Of a stretch of DNA of 64,000 nucleotides, positions 25,764 through 34,165 are shown piece by piece (positions within the stretch are counted from its first letter, which is position 1; every line of letters starts with the position of its first letter). Origin of the DNA: VRUE01 sp033856275 (lineage in GTDB: Bacteria; Actinomycetota; Thermoleophilia; Solirubrobacterales; 70-9); contig JAWVFJ010000027.1 in the NCBI GenBank assembly GCA_033856275.1, positions 22,838 through 86,837 on the forward strand. The letters run 5' to 3'. A program made the translations under genes and the position numbers. Under the pieces are notes generated by a model, which was given only the letters and a program-made list of their open reading frames with translations, had not been told where the DNA came from and did not search any database.

Positions 25764-26372
25764 ATGCCCAAGTCGCCATCCCTGGTGCTGCTAATCGCAT
25801 TGATCGCGATCGCCGGTTGTGGAGGTGGCGACAACGGCTCGTCTGCCGAAACAGGGGGCGCTCCCGACAATCTGCTGATCGGTATGGAGAACCTGCCGAA
25901 GGGATCGGCGGTCGGCGAAGCGCCTCCAGAACTGTGTGGGCCCCTCCCCGTCCTCGAACGCGACAACGGACGGACGGCGATCTCGAAGATGTACCTCGTC
26001 GGCAACGCGAGGATCGTCGAGGCAGTTGGCATCTTCAAGACGCCCGAGATGGCGGCCTCGGCGTACAACGGGCTGAACACACACAAAAGGCTCGAATGCA
26101 TTGGCAACGCGATCATCAGCCTCAGTTCGTCACCATCGGTCGAAGTCCAACAGGCCGAGGAACTCGACTTCGGCGATGAGGGCACTCGGGTTCGCTATCT
26201 GGTCAGCGGTGCCGACTCCAAATCGCAGGGCTATACCGATGTCGTCTCGATCAGAACCGGTCCATGCACGGCCTCCCTCCTCGTCGCCGTGGAAGGTGAA
26301 AACCCCTCGGACGAAGCCTCGGACCGAGCGAGCGAAAGGGCTGCCGAATCGCTTGACGACGGCTGCGGATGA
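25764..26372 (+). CDS. predicted lipoprotein, function unknown
   Basis: A 202-residue protein with a lipoprotein signal (LVLLIALIAIAGCGGG, lipobox IAGC, Cys at 19), a Gly/Ser linker, and a compact domain with four Cys residues after the lipobox (near ELCGPL, RLECIG, GPCTAS and the terminal DGCG), suggesting disulfides outside the membrane. No family was recognised. The next gene, a DCC thiol-disulfide protein, starts 16 nt after its stop, so they may form an operon with a redox theme; this is inference. Confidence 0.75.
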   Translation: MPKSPSLVLLIALIAIAGCGGGDNGSSAETGGAPDNLLIGMENLPKGSAVGEAPPELCGPLPVLERDNGRTAISKMYLVGNARIVEAVGIFKTPEMAASAYNGLNTHKRLECIGNAIISLSSSPSVEVQQAEELDFGDEGTRVRYLVSGADSKSQGYTDVVSIRTGPCTASLLVAVEGENPSDEASDRASERAAESLDDGCG

Positions 26373-26388
26373 TGCTCGACTCCAAGGG

Positions 26389-26805
26389 ATGAAGGTCCTC
26401 TACGACGGAGCGTGTGGTTTCTGCAAAGTCTGCGTTGCCCTTCTTCTCCGCTGGGACCGCTCGCGTCGCCTCTACCCGCTTGCGATCCAGGACCCCGAAG
26501 GCCAGCGATTGCTGGCGCCGATCCCAGAGCCGGAGAGGCTTCGCAGCGCGCACGTGATCACCGCGGGTGGAGAAATTCTCTCCGGCGCCGAGGGCGCTCC
26601 GGCATTGCTTCGTCAGCTGCCTGCTGGACGTCCCCTCGCCGCCCTGCTGGCGATCGCGATGCCGCTGACCAAGCTCACTTACCGCCTCGTGACCGCGGCG
26701 CGACCGGCCATCGGCTCGATCCTGCCGGCGGCCTGGTGCAGGTGGGCCACCGGCCTGATCGCCGAGCGCCGCCGCGGAACCAGACTGCCCACAGCAATGC
26801 TGTAG
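26389..26805 (+). CDS. DCC-family thiol-disulfide oxidoreductase-like protein (DUF393)
   Basis: A 138-residue protein beginning MKVLYDGACGFCKVC. The D-G-x-C-x-x-C signature (Cys9, Cys12) defines the DCC family, with the expected following helix, R-W-D-R and YPLAIQDP. The family is predicted to be redox active; the reaction is not known. ATG 26389 follows AAGGG directly, an unusually short spacing, but no other start keeps the motif. Its last 127 bp overlap the convergent ICMT-like gene. Confidence 0.87.
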   Translation: MKVLYDGACGFCKVCVALLLRWDRSRRLYPLAIQDPEGQRLLAPIPEPERLRSAHVITAGGEILSGAEGAPALLRQLPAGRPLAALLAIAMPLTKLTYRLVTAARPAIGSILPAAWCRWATGLIAERRRGTRLPTAML

Positions 26806-27473
26806 TCGACGTATTCGCGGCCAAGGACCGCACAGCAGCGCCGGTCCTCGAGGCGAATGTAGACGGGCAGGACGCACGCGCTGACGAGGCCAAGCTCGAC
26901 CGCGGTCTGGTTGCCAGAACAGATCGCCAAACCGAGCGAGACCAGGGCGCCGCCGAGGAACAGGGGGTGCCGCACGTAGCGGTAGATGCCGGACCGCACC
27001 ACGTACCGCTGCCCTGGGACGTACTCGTGGACGAACAGCGTTCGGGCCACCCCCAGCGCTGACACGCCGATGGCGATCGCGGTCCCACCGCCGAGGAGAA
27101 GCGCGACTCCGATCGCCAGCGCGTCGTCGGGCGCCAGCGATCCCCCGTCGAGGACAAGTCCCGCGACGACGGGGCGCAGGAACTGGCTGAACGCGACGGA
27201 GATCCCAAGCAAGATTTCGCGCATAAAAGCGCGCTTGTAAGGCAACTCGCACGGCGCTGCCAAATCGCGGCGCGAGTTGCGCGGGAAGACCATGCCGAGC
27301 CAGACCAGCCAGGCCGCCCAGATCGCTGCCTGCACGAGGACGATCGGAACCACAACAGCGAGCACCAGCCCGGCGATCAGGATCGCCGTGGTCGAGGTGG
27401 CCGCCAGGGCGATCAGCCGAGCACGGTCGCGAAGGCTCGTTCGCCACCCGAGTGCGCCGAGCAGCTCAGCCAT
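26679..27473 (-). CDS. isoprenylcysteine carboxyl methyltransferase/PEMT-like membrane protein
   Basis: A 264-residue polytopic membrane protein with five or six hydrophobic segments. The signature YVVRSGIYRYVRHPLFLGG (near residues 160-178) followed by RLEDRRCCAVLGREYVDY is that of ICMT/phospholipid methyltransferase-like proteins, which bind SAM at the membrane face. The true substrate is unknown. The C-terminal 42 residues lie antisense to the end of the DCC gene and look poorly conserved, so the overlap may reflect read-on past an ancestral stop. Last gene of a minus-strand run starting at 30266. Confidence 0.82.
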   Translation of the reverse strand: MAELLGALGWRTSLRDRARLIALAATSTTAILIAGLVLAVVVPIVLVQAAIWAAWLVWLGMVFPRNSRRDLAAPCELPYKRAFMREILLGISVAFSQFLRPVVAGLVLDGGSLAPDDALAIGVALLLGGGTAIAIGVSALGVARTLFVHEYVPGQRYVVRSGIYRYVRHPLFLGGALVSLGLAICSGNQTAVELGLVSACVLPVYIRLEDRRCCAVLGREYVDYSIAVGSLVPRRRSAIRPVAHLHQAAGRIEPMAGRAAVTRR

Positions 27474-27491
27474 CTCGACGCACCCGCCCCA

Positions 27492-28319
27492 TCATCGGTC
27501 AATTCCCAATAAGCGCGAGCGGATGACCGCCAGAGCCACAGCGCCCATCACGAGGCCGAACGCGAGGCTCGCGGCGAGTGCGTCGATCAGCATCTGGCCG
27601 TCCCAGCCTTCGATCAGCAGCGAGCGCATTCCTTCGGTGACGTACCGGGCCGGATTGAAGTCGGCCGCCGTCTGCATCCACGGCTTCAGGTATTCATAGG
27701 GCACCAGCAGCGGCGAGAGGAAGATCAGCGGGATGAAGATCAGGTTGGCGGCAGAGGTCATCTGCATGTCCCGAGTGACAATCGCGACTGTGACCGAGTA
27801 GGCGGCGAACCCCAGCCCCCAGACGAAGGCGAGCGCGAGGACGCAGGCGATTCCGAGCAGGCCGGTCCGCGGATCGGCCCCCAGGGCGATGCCCACCAAG
27901 ATGACGATGGTCGCCTGCAGGACCACTTGGAAGGCAGAGGTGAGCACGAGGCTGGCGACCAGCGCCGAACGCCGGATCGGCATCGTCAGCTGCCTGCTCA
28001 GGTAGCCCGAGCGGATGTCGGAGACGAGGAGCAGGCCCGCGGCGCCGCCGCCGACCGAAGCCGCCAGGATCGCCGCCGGCAGGATGAAGTTGTAGTAGTT
28101 GCCCCCGGCGAAGCTGACCAGCAGGGGAACGCCGCCGACGGTGCCGTCGTAGACGACTAGGAACAGCAGCGCGAGCAGGAGGTTGAGGATCAGCACCGGG
28201 CTGCGCAGCGATTCGACCATGACCCGGCGAGTCAGCAGGTTGACCTGCAGGAGCCATGACGGCGGGTGCACTGGGAAACCCGACAGCGAGCGTGGCTCAG
28301 GGAGCGACAAGGACGTCAT
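27492..28319 (-). CDS. ABC-2 type transporter permease
   Basis: A 275-residue protein starting at ATG 28319 (MTSLSLPEP), with six transmembrane segments and the ABC-2 signature region FLSPLLVPYEYLKPWMQTA...NPARYVTEGMRS. The start lies 23 bp inside the upstream ATPase gene, indicating coupling. It is the membrane half of an exporter of the DrrAB/NodIJ type, which commonly moves drugs, lipids or polysaccharides. No substrate clue is present. Confidence 0.9.
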   Translation of the reverse strand: MTSLSLPEPRSLSGFPVHPPSWLLQVNLLTRRVMVESLRSPVLILNLLLALLFLVVYDGTVGGVPLLVSFAGGNYYNFILPAAILAASVGGGAAGLLLVSDIRSGYLSRQLTMPIRRSALVASLVLTSAFQVVLQATIVILVGIALGADPRTGLLGIACVLALAFVWGLGFAAYSVTVAIVTRDMQMTSAANLIFIPLIFLSPLLVPYEYLKPWMQTAADFNPARYVTEGMRSLLIEGWDGQMLIDALAASLAFGLVMGAVALAVIRSRLLGIDR

Positions 28320-29016
28320 CGCTCCCCCAGACGTCGCGAACGGCTGCCACCGGGATGTCGCTGCGCCAGACGGCGCCATCGACCAAAACGGCCACCCGGT
28401 CGGCCAGTTGCTCGGCCTCATCGATGTTCTGGCTGGCGAACAGAATGCAGGTGCCCTCGTCCCGCAGTCGGGCGAGCTCCCGCCAGAACTCCCGTCGCGA
28501 GAAGGGATCGAGGCTGCTGGTCGGCTCGTCGAGCAGGAGAACGGGTGGGCGATGCAGCAGGGCGAGTCCGAGATCGAGCCTGCGGCGGGTACCGCCCGAG
28601 AGGCGATTTACCCGCTGCCCGCTGGACTTGGCCAAACCGGCGAGTTCGATGATCTCGTCGCAGCGCCGGGCCGCCGCCGGGCGGCTGAGGCCAAACAACT
28701 GAGCGTGGCGCAGGAGGACCTGGCGGACCCGGCCCGCTGGGTACAGCCCGACTTCCTGCAATGCCACCCCGATGCAGGTCCTGACCTGCGCCGCCTTCCC
28801 GACCACGTCAAAGCCGGCGATCGAGGCCCTGCCCGTGTCAGGCCGGGTTAGCGTCGAGAGGATTCGCACAACCGTCGACTTGCCGGCGCCATTAGGGCCG
28901 AGCAGGGCCAGCGCCTGGCCCTCATCGACCTCGAGGCTGAGCTCGGACAGCGCAGGGACAACCCCAGGCCCCCTGGCGTAAGCCTTCGAGATCCGGTCGA
29001 TTTCGATCGCCGCCAT
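28297..29016 (-). CDS. ABC transporter ATP-binding protein (DrrA-like)
   Basis: A 239-residue ATPase: Walker A GPNGAGKST, Q-loop, signature LSGGTRRRLDLG, Walker B VLLLDEPTSSLD and the H-loop replaced by Gln (LFASQNIDEAE where His is usual). It pairs with the overlapping ABC-2 permease. The switch-region substitution may reduce ATPase activity; alternatives in this subfamily are known. Spaced 29 nt from the acylphosphatase-phosphoesterase fusion gene upstream. Confidence 0.93.
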   Translation of the reverse strand: MAAIEIDRISKAYARGPGVVPALSELSLEVDEGQALALLGPNGAGKSTVVRILSTLTRPDTGRASIAGFDVVGKAAQVRTCIGVALQEVGLYPAGRVRQVLLRHAQLFGLSRPAAARRCDEIIELAGLAKSSGQRVNRLSGGTRRRLDLGLALLHRPPVLLLDEPTSSLDPFSRREFWRELARLRDEGTCILFASQNIDEAEQLADRVAVLVDGAVWRSDIPVAAVRDVWGSDDVLVAP

Positions 29017-29045
29017 TGCTCGCTATTGATAGCAGCAATCGAATT

Positions 29046-29810
29046 TTATTTTGTAATCGCTAGGAGCTCCTCGAGGGTGCGGCCGCTGATCACGGATTGC
29101 GCCTGTTCGGCGACCACGTCGGAGCCTGGGCGCGCCTGCTCGTCGCGGCGCTTGATCAGCAGCCACTGGGGCTTCTCACCGCGGCGGGTGCGCTGCAGGG
29201 CGAAGCCGCCGCTGAGCTTCTCGCCGTGCAGGACGAAGACTGCGTGGCCGCGCTCGAGCGCCCCCGGCCATGCCACCCGCCCCCCCTGCTCGTAGGCGCC
29301 ACGGTCCCAGACGATCACGCCGCCGCCATCGGTGGCGCCCTCGAAGTCGTTGTGAGCGATCGAGTGGTCGTCGACCTCGACGGCGAGACGTTTGACAGCC
29401 GGGTCCATCGAGGGGCCCTTGGGGACCGCCCACGAGCGCATCACTCCGTCGACCTCGAGGCGCAGGTCGAAGTGATGCGCCGTAGCGGCGTGCTCCTGGA
29501 CGACGAATGCACCGGCGCTGACGCCGCGGATCGCGAACTGCTCGTGGCCTTCGACTTTCAGGTCTTCGACCTCCACATCGCTGACCCGCGCACCTTGCGG
29601 CCCCTCGCGCAGAAATGCCACCAGCTCGGCGACGGCCCTCTTGGGACCCTCGGCATGGACGAGCAGGCTGCCGTCATCCTCGTTGCGCACCCAGCCCATC
29701 GCGCCGAGGCGATGCGCCTCGCGCTGCGTTGCGTCGCGAAACCCGATGCCCTGGACCTTCCCGCGCACGACCGCGCGCACCGACGCCTTCTCTTCTCCTC
29801 GCTCAGACAC
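29046..29810 (-). CDS. fusion of acylphosphatase and LigD-type DNA 3'-phosphoesterase domain
   Basis: A 254-residue protein of two recognisable domains. Residues 10-97 are an acylphosphatase: VRGKVQGIGFR with catalytic Arg25, and GWVRNEDDGSL with Asn43. Residues 100-180 are the phosphoesterase (PE) domain of bacterial DNA ligase D. Q105, H107, H113, D115, R117, K131, R141 and H149 keep the spacing of the catalytic set I recall for Pseudomonas LigD (Q40, H42, H48, D50, R52, K66, R76, H84); the final Tyr is replaced by His153. The PE domain heals ribonucleotide or phosphate 3' ends. Polymerase and ligase domains are absent. The C-terminal 70 residues, with PQWLLIKRRDEQA, also match the PE tail. 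The link to acylphosphatase is unusual. Confidence 0.85.
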   Translation of the reverse strand: MSERGEEKASVRAVVRGKVQGIGFRDATQREAHRLGAMGWVRNEDDGSLLVHAEGPKRAVAELVAFLREGPQGARVSDVEVEDLKVEGHEQFAIRGVSAGAFVVQEHAATAHHFDLRLEVDGVMRSWAVPKGPSMDPAVKRLAVEVDDHSIAHNDFEGATDGGGVIVWDRGAYEQGGRVAWPGALERGHAVFVLHGEKLSGGFALQRTRRGEKPQWLLIKRRDEQARPGSDVVAEQAQSVISGRTLEELLAITK

Positions 29811-29828
29811 GACCGGAGTCCCCCATCG

Positions 29829-30266
29829 CTACGGCTTGCTGGCCCTGGCCAGGTACGCGTCGAGCCGCCGCGTCTCTTCGGTGTCCTCGTAGACCTCGTA
29901 CTCGCGCAGTTTTCCCCAGGCGATGTGACCCCAGATCACGTAGCGGTTGTCATAGACACGCCCCTCGCTGGGGTCGTCGAGGTGGATGTGACCGCGTACG
30001 CAAATTGTCTGGCGCCAGGGGAATCCCTTGAGGACCACCTCGTCCGGATAGATCTTCAGCCCGATCTCGACGAAGCGATCGAGCCACCGCGACAGCTCCC
30101 GCTTGTTGCTTGCACCCGGCGCGAACGAGCTATCGCCGGGAAAGGCGAACCTGATGTCGTCGGCGTCCATCGCCAGCGTCGGCGCGGTATCCCCGGCACG
30201 CATCGACTTCATGTTGCGAGCGATCATCTTCCCGGCCAGCCACGAAAGCATCGGCGCTCCCTCCAT
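29829..30266 (-). CDS. SnoaL/NTF2-like protein
   Basis: A 145-residue protein with the NTF2-like cone-fold pattern: N-terminal helix, ADDIRFAFPGDSSFAP, helix KRELSRWLDRFVEIG, then strands with VVLKGFPWRQTICVRGHI and NRYVIWGHIAWGKLREYEVYED. Many such proteins are SnoaL-like enzymes or binding proteins; catalytic residues cannot be assigned. The start at 30266 or the second Met at 30251 are both possible. First gene of the minus-strand run reaching the ICMT-like gene, and divergent from the PQQ-propeller gene. Confidence 0.72.
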   Translation of the reverse strand: MEGAPMLSWLAGKMIARNMKSMRAGDTAPTLAMDADDIRFAFPGDSSFAPGASNKRELSRWLDRFVEIGLKIYPDEVVLKGFPWRQTICVRGHIHLDDPSEGRVYDNRYVIWGHIAWGKLREYEVYEDTEETRRLDAYLARASKP

Positions 30267-30333
30267 TAGTTGACGCTGAGGAGGCTAGCTTGCGATCGAT
30301 CGGCTGGGCGCTCCGTTGACATAGCCTTTCTCG

Positions 30334-31743
30334 ATGCCAAAAGCCCGCCGCTATCGCGACGCCGCCCGACTGCTGCTCCATCCAAAGCGGCTCTGGCGCG
30401 AGCACCGGCGCTGGGCGATCGGCTTGATCGCCGCGACGATCCTGGCGATCGCCGGGATCGCCGTCGCCTACTCGCTGCTGAAGCGCCCGGCCGACGTCCA
30501 CAACGCCGCGGTGCCCTTCAAGCCCGAAAAAGCGAGGAAGCCGAAAAAGGCGCGGACGGTCAACTGGCCGATGTTCGGCTTCAACCGGGCGCGAACGCGC
30601 TACCTGCCGGCAAAGGGAATCAAGCCCCCGTTCCGCCTTCTCTGGCACTACACGGAGGGACCTCTGCTCGAGTTCCCGCCGGTCTATGCCCACGGCAAGC
30701 TCTACGCCGTCAACAACAGCGGAACCGCCTTCGCGCTCGACGCGAATACGGGCAAGGTCCTCTGGGAACGCCGCATCGGGCGTCTCAACGCCTCCTCTCC
30801 CACCTACTCCAAAGGTCGCCTCTACATCGTCAATCTCGTCCCCGGCCACGTCATCAAGCTCAATGCCAAGACCGGCAAGATCCTCTGGAAACGAAGCCTG
30901 CCTGGGCGCGCCGAGTCCTCGCCCCTCGTGCTCGGCAGGACCCTCTACTTCGGCTGCGAAAACGATCAGCTCTTCGCGCTCAGCACCCGCAACGGCAACG
31001 TGCGCTGGGCGACTAGCCTGGGCGGGCCGGTCAAGTCTGCTCCCGCCTACCGCCACGGCGTCCTCTACGTCGGCGACTACGGCGGCTACATGAACGCCGT
31101 CAGGGCATCCACCGGCAAGCTGCTCTGGCAGAGTGGCTCGCTCGGGCCGGGTTTCGCCGCCTCCGGCGCCTTCTACTCGACCCCGGCCCTGGCCTTCGGC
31201 CGCGTCTACGCCGGCAACAACGACGGTCGCGTCTATAGCTACGATCAGGCCGACGGGACGCTGGCCTGGACCCACTCGACCGGCGGCTACGTCTATTCCG
31301 GCCCCACCGTGGTGAGCGCCCCGGGCGTTCCGCCGACCGTCTACGTCGGTTCCTTCGACGGCAACATCTACGCGCTCAAGGCGAAGGACGGTGAAACCCG
31401 GTGGTCGCACCCCACCGGCGGCCAGGTGATCGGTTCGCTCTCGGCGGTCGGCAACATCGTCTACGTCGCCGAGTTCACCAACACCTCGACCATCGGCTAC
31501 GACATGCGGACCGGCCATCACGTTTTCCGCTACAAAACCGGCGCCTACACGCCGGTCATCTCCGACGGACGGCGCATCTACCTGACCGGCTACTCCAGCA
31601 TCAACGCGCTGGAGCCGGTGCGACCGAAGCCGAAGGCGCGATCAAAACGGAAGCGCTCCTCCCACCGCCGACAAGGGCGCCGCGCTGGAGTAGGCGCAGC
31701 GGAACCCGCACGGGGAAGCGGGAACGGAACCGGGTCAAGGTGA
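30334..31743 (+). CDS. membrane-anchored PQQ-like (WD40/PQQ) beta-propeller protein
   Basis: A 469-residue protein: basic N-terminus, one transmembrane anchor (IGLIAATILAIAGIAVAYSLL, about residues 29-48 region), then PQQ-type repeats with the classic A-L-D-x-x-T-G-x-x-L-W motif (FALDANTGKVLWERRIG, IKLNAKTGKILWKRSLPG and others). PQQ cofactor residues of true dehydrogenases are not seen, so it is probably a structural propeller like BamB. The C-terminal 45 residues are Arg/Lys/Gly-rich and lie antisense to the glycosyltransferase gene. It faces the outside of the membrane. Confidence 0.88.
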   Translation: MPKARRYRDAARLLLHPKRLWREHRRWAIGLIAATILAIAGIAVAYSLLKRPADVHNAAVPFKPEKARKPKKARTVNWPMFGFNRARTRYLPAKGIKPPFRLLWHYTEGPLLEFPPVYAHGKLYAVNNSGTAFALDANTGKVLWERRIGRLNASSPTYSKGRLYIVNLVPGHVIKLNAKTGKILWKRSLPGRAESSPLVLGRTLYFGCENDQLFALSTRNGNVRWATSLGGPVKSAPAYRHGVLYVGDYGGYMNAVRASTGKLLWQSGSLGPGFAASGAFYSTPALAFGRVYAGNNDGRVYSYDQADGTLAWTHSTGGYVYSGPTVVSAPGVPPTVYVGSFDGNIYALKAKDGETRWSHPTGGQVIGSLSAVGNIVYVAEFTNTSTIGYDMRTGHHVFRYKTGAYTPVISDGRRIYLTGYSSINALEPVRPKPKARSKRKRSSHRRQGRRAGVGAAEPARGSGNGTGSR

Positions 31744-33106
31744 ATTCGTAAGAGACCGGCTTCGATTCCACCCGGCGGAAGGTGGGTGGCAGAAGCCGGC
31801 GAGCGTTGCGGCCGGCGACCTGGCCGGAGCCGACCAGGTCGATCTCGCGCAGCGGCGGCAGCGCCCCTGCGGCGAGCTGGGCCCCGAGGTAGTAGCGCAG
31901 CGGCTGGCTGCCGGCGTAGCGGCTGGTGACCACGGCGGTGCCCAGCGACAGTGGACCGATCTCGGCCGCGGCGTTGCGCAGGTCCTCTCGCTGCAGGCGC
32001 GGCAGGCGGTCGATCTCGAGGGTGAAGACGAGCGAGCAGAGGCAAAACGCCGCCGCCAGGCCGAGGCCGGCCCAACCCGCTCTCCTGACGCCGAATCCCG
32101 CCCCCAGGACCAGCAGCAGCGGCACGAACGCCGGCAGCAGGTTGCGCCCGTCGAAGTAGTCGGCGCCGAGCAGACCGAGCAGGAGCGGCATTGCCACGGC
32201 CGCGCCAGCGACGAGCGCCGCGACACCGGCGCCGCCACGCTCGTCGCGGTTCCCGCGCCAGAACAGCAGCGCGATAGCGGCCAGCGCCAGCGCAACCGGG
32301 ATGCCAAGCGGAATCGGTCCGGTTTGCCGGAGGCCGTGCTCGTCGCCGTTGTCGCTGCCGATGAGCTTTGCTCCCGCACGTTCGAGCCGCTGGTCGAGCG
32401 GCTGCTGGGAGATCCAGCCGGCGTGGGCGTTCGCGGCCTGCCGCTGGGCGATCGGGACCAGCAGCGTCGCCGCGGCGACGACCGCGAAGACCGCCACGGC
32501 GACGCGGCGGCGGTTGCCGCCGAGGATCAGCAGCGCCCCCTCTGCCACGATCACGAAGCCGGCGAAGTAGTGGGTCGCGATCGCCAGGGACGAGAACACA
32601 GCCCACCAGGCGAGATCCCACGGCGCGCTGCCGCGGCGAGCCCGGGCGAAGAAGAGAAAGGAGAGCGCGGTCAGCAGGAAGACCAGCGCATAGGCGCGGG
32701 CGTCCTGTGAGAACCAGATCAGCACCGGGCTGACGGCGACCGTGGCTGCCGCGATCAGGCCGGCGCGCCGCGGCAGCGGCAGGGCAACCGCGCAGAGGTA
32801 GACGACGACGATCGAGGCCGTCCCCGCCAGCGCCGAAAGCGAGCGCATCCATACCTCGCCGGTCCCGAACGGTCGCGACCAGATCCAGGCGACGAGGTAG
32901 TACAGCGGCGGGGTCGACTCGCTGTGGGGAACCGCGGAGAGGGTCGAGAAGAGACTGGGATGGAGCACGCGGCCGACGGTGACCGCCTCGTCGTAGCGAT
33001 AGCTCTGCAGGTCGAGGGTTGCGAAGCGCAGAAGGGCCCCGAGCAGCACGATCCCGGCCAGCGCGACCAGATGCGGCGAGGCGGCTGTTCGGCGGAACGC
33101 CGGCAT
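31601..33106 (-). CDS. GT39/ArnT-like membrane glycosyltransferase
   Basis: A 501-residue polytopic protein with about 10-12 transmembrane segments. The first luminal loop carries YRYDEAVTVGR, the acidic pair typical of the GT-C superfamily (protein mannosyltransferases/ArnT), followed by STPPLYYLVAWIW and SQDARAYAL. Such enzymes use polyprenyl-phosphate sugars and transfer to proteins or lipids outside the cytoplasm. Its 3' end overlaps the convergent propeller gene by 143 bp. It lies 12 bp downstream of the desaturase gene, probably one operon. Confidence 0.85.
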   Translation of the reverse strand: MPAFRRTAASPHLVALAGIVLLGALLRFATLDLQSYRYDEAVTVGRVLHPSLFSTLSAVPHSESTPPLYYLVAWIWSRPFGTGEVWMRSLSALAGTASIVVVYLCAVALPLPRRAGLIAAATVAVSPVLIWFSQDARAYALVFLLTALSFLFFARARRGSAPWDLAWWAVFSSLAIATHYFAGFVIVAEGALLILGGNRRRVAVAVFAVVAAATLLVPIAQRQAANAHAGWISQQPLDQRLERAGAKLIGSDNGDEHGLRQTGPIPLGIPVALALAAIALLFWRGNRDERGGAGVAALVAGAAVAMPLLLGLLGADYFDGRNLLPAFVPLLLVLGAGFGVRRAGWAGLGLAAAFCLCSLVFTLEIDRLPRLQREDLRNAAAEIGPLSLGTAVVTSRYAGSQPLRYYLGAQLAAGALPPLREIDLVGSGQVAGRNARRLLPPTFRRVESKPVSYEFTLTRFRSRFPVRVPLRLLQRGALVGGGRSASVLIAPSASVAPAPAR

Positions 33107-33118
33107 TGAGATGGTGGT

Positions 33119-34141
33119 TTAGCGGGAAGCCAAAACGAGAGAGGGAGCCTTGACATGAGCCTTGACCTGGCGCCAGGTCAGCAGGCGGCCGCTCGCGGGG
33201 TCGATCACCTTGAGCCGGATCGAGCGCAGCCCGTCGCCGACGCTCAGCACCGGGACCGCGTGAAAGATCGGGTTCTCGTCGTGGGCGCGCTGCAGGTTGT
33301 AGTTGGGAATCTTGGCGCTGAGGTGGTGAACGTGGTGCAGGCCGATGTTGCCGCTGAAGAACTGGAAGAGCTTTGGCAGCTTCAGGTAAGAGCTCCCCTG
33401 CAGGGCGGCGTCGGCGTAGCTCCAGTGCTCCGAGCTCTCCCAGTAGACGTCCTCGAACTGGTGCTGGACGTAGAACATGAAGACGCCCATCGTGCCGGCG
33501 AGGATCGCGATCGGCATCTGCACGAGCAGCCACGCCTCCAAGCCGACGAGCCAGACGATCGCCCCGATTACGATCGCGAGGACCAGGTTCGTCGTAATCA
33601 CGCTGCGGCGCTGACGGGGGCGCATCTTGTTCGACCAGATGCGAGGCCCGATCATCAACGACCAGATCGGACCGATCCCGAACATCACCAGGGGATTGCG
33701 AAACAACCGGTAGCCCAGCCGCTGCTTCCAGGGGCGGGACAGGTACTCCTCGACGGTCAGCGTCGGGATGTCCCCGGTGCCGCGACGGTCGAGGTCGCCC
33801 GCGGTGCCGTGATGAACGGCGTGGTTGTGACGCCAGTTTCCGAACGGCTGGAAGACGAGCAGGGCCGTGAGCCGCCCGAGCCACAGGTTCGCGCGCTTGC
33901 TGGGCAGGAAGGAGCCGTGGCCGCAATCGTGGAAGACGATGAAGGTCCGCAGGAGAAACCCCGCGGCCGGAATCGCAAGCGCGAGGGTGAGCCACACCGA
34001 GACGTCGAGGCAGAGGTACATGGCGACGGTCAGGGCCAGATAGGGCGCCACCGAGGTAGCCACGTCGAGGAGGCTGTGCTGGAGCGAGGGTTGCTCGTGC
34101 CGAGCCACCAAGTCGCGCCAGTAGGGGGTGGGTGTCGTCAT
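33119..34141 (-). CDS. membrane fatty acid desaturase
   Basis: A 340-residue integral-membrane di-iron desaturase. The three His boxes are FHDCGHGS (HxxxH), HNHAVHHG (HxxHH) and LHHVHHLS (HxxHH), with hydrophobic segments between them in the usual order. These enzymes introduce cis double bonds into lipid acyl chains and help adjust membrane fluidity. Regioselectivity is unclear; omega-3/Delta-12-like members are the closest in pattern. First of two genes with the GT39 enzyme. Confidence 0.92.
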   Translation of the reverse strand: MTTPTPYWRDLVARHEQPSLQHSLLDVATSVAPYLALTVAMYLCLDVSVWLTLALAIPAAGFLLRTFIVFHDCGHGSFLPSKRANLWLGRLTALLVFQPFGNWRHNHAVHHGTAGDLDRRGTGDIPTLTVEEYLSRPWKQRLGYRLFRNPLVMFGIGPIWSLMIGPRIWSNKMRPRQRRSVITTNLVLAIVIGAIVWLVGLEAWLLVQMPIAILAGTMGVFMFYVQHQFEDVYWESSEHWSYADAALQGSSYLKLPKLFQFFSGNIGLHHVHHLSAKIPNYNLQRAHDENPIFHAVPVLSVGDGLRSIRLKVIDPASGRLLTWRQVKAHVKAPSLVLASR

Positions 34142-34165
34142 AGCCGGTGAACGTAAATGTGCTTC

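Noticed and set aside
25066..25800. Longer start of the VOC-like protein at 25800
   Set aside because: The first 34 residues overlap the start of the divergent lipoprotein gene and have no similarity to the family; GTG 25698 is preferred.
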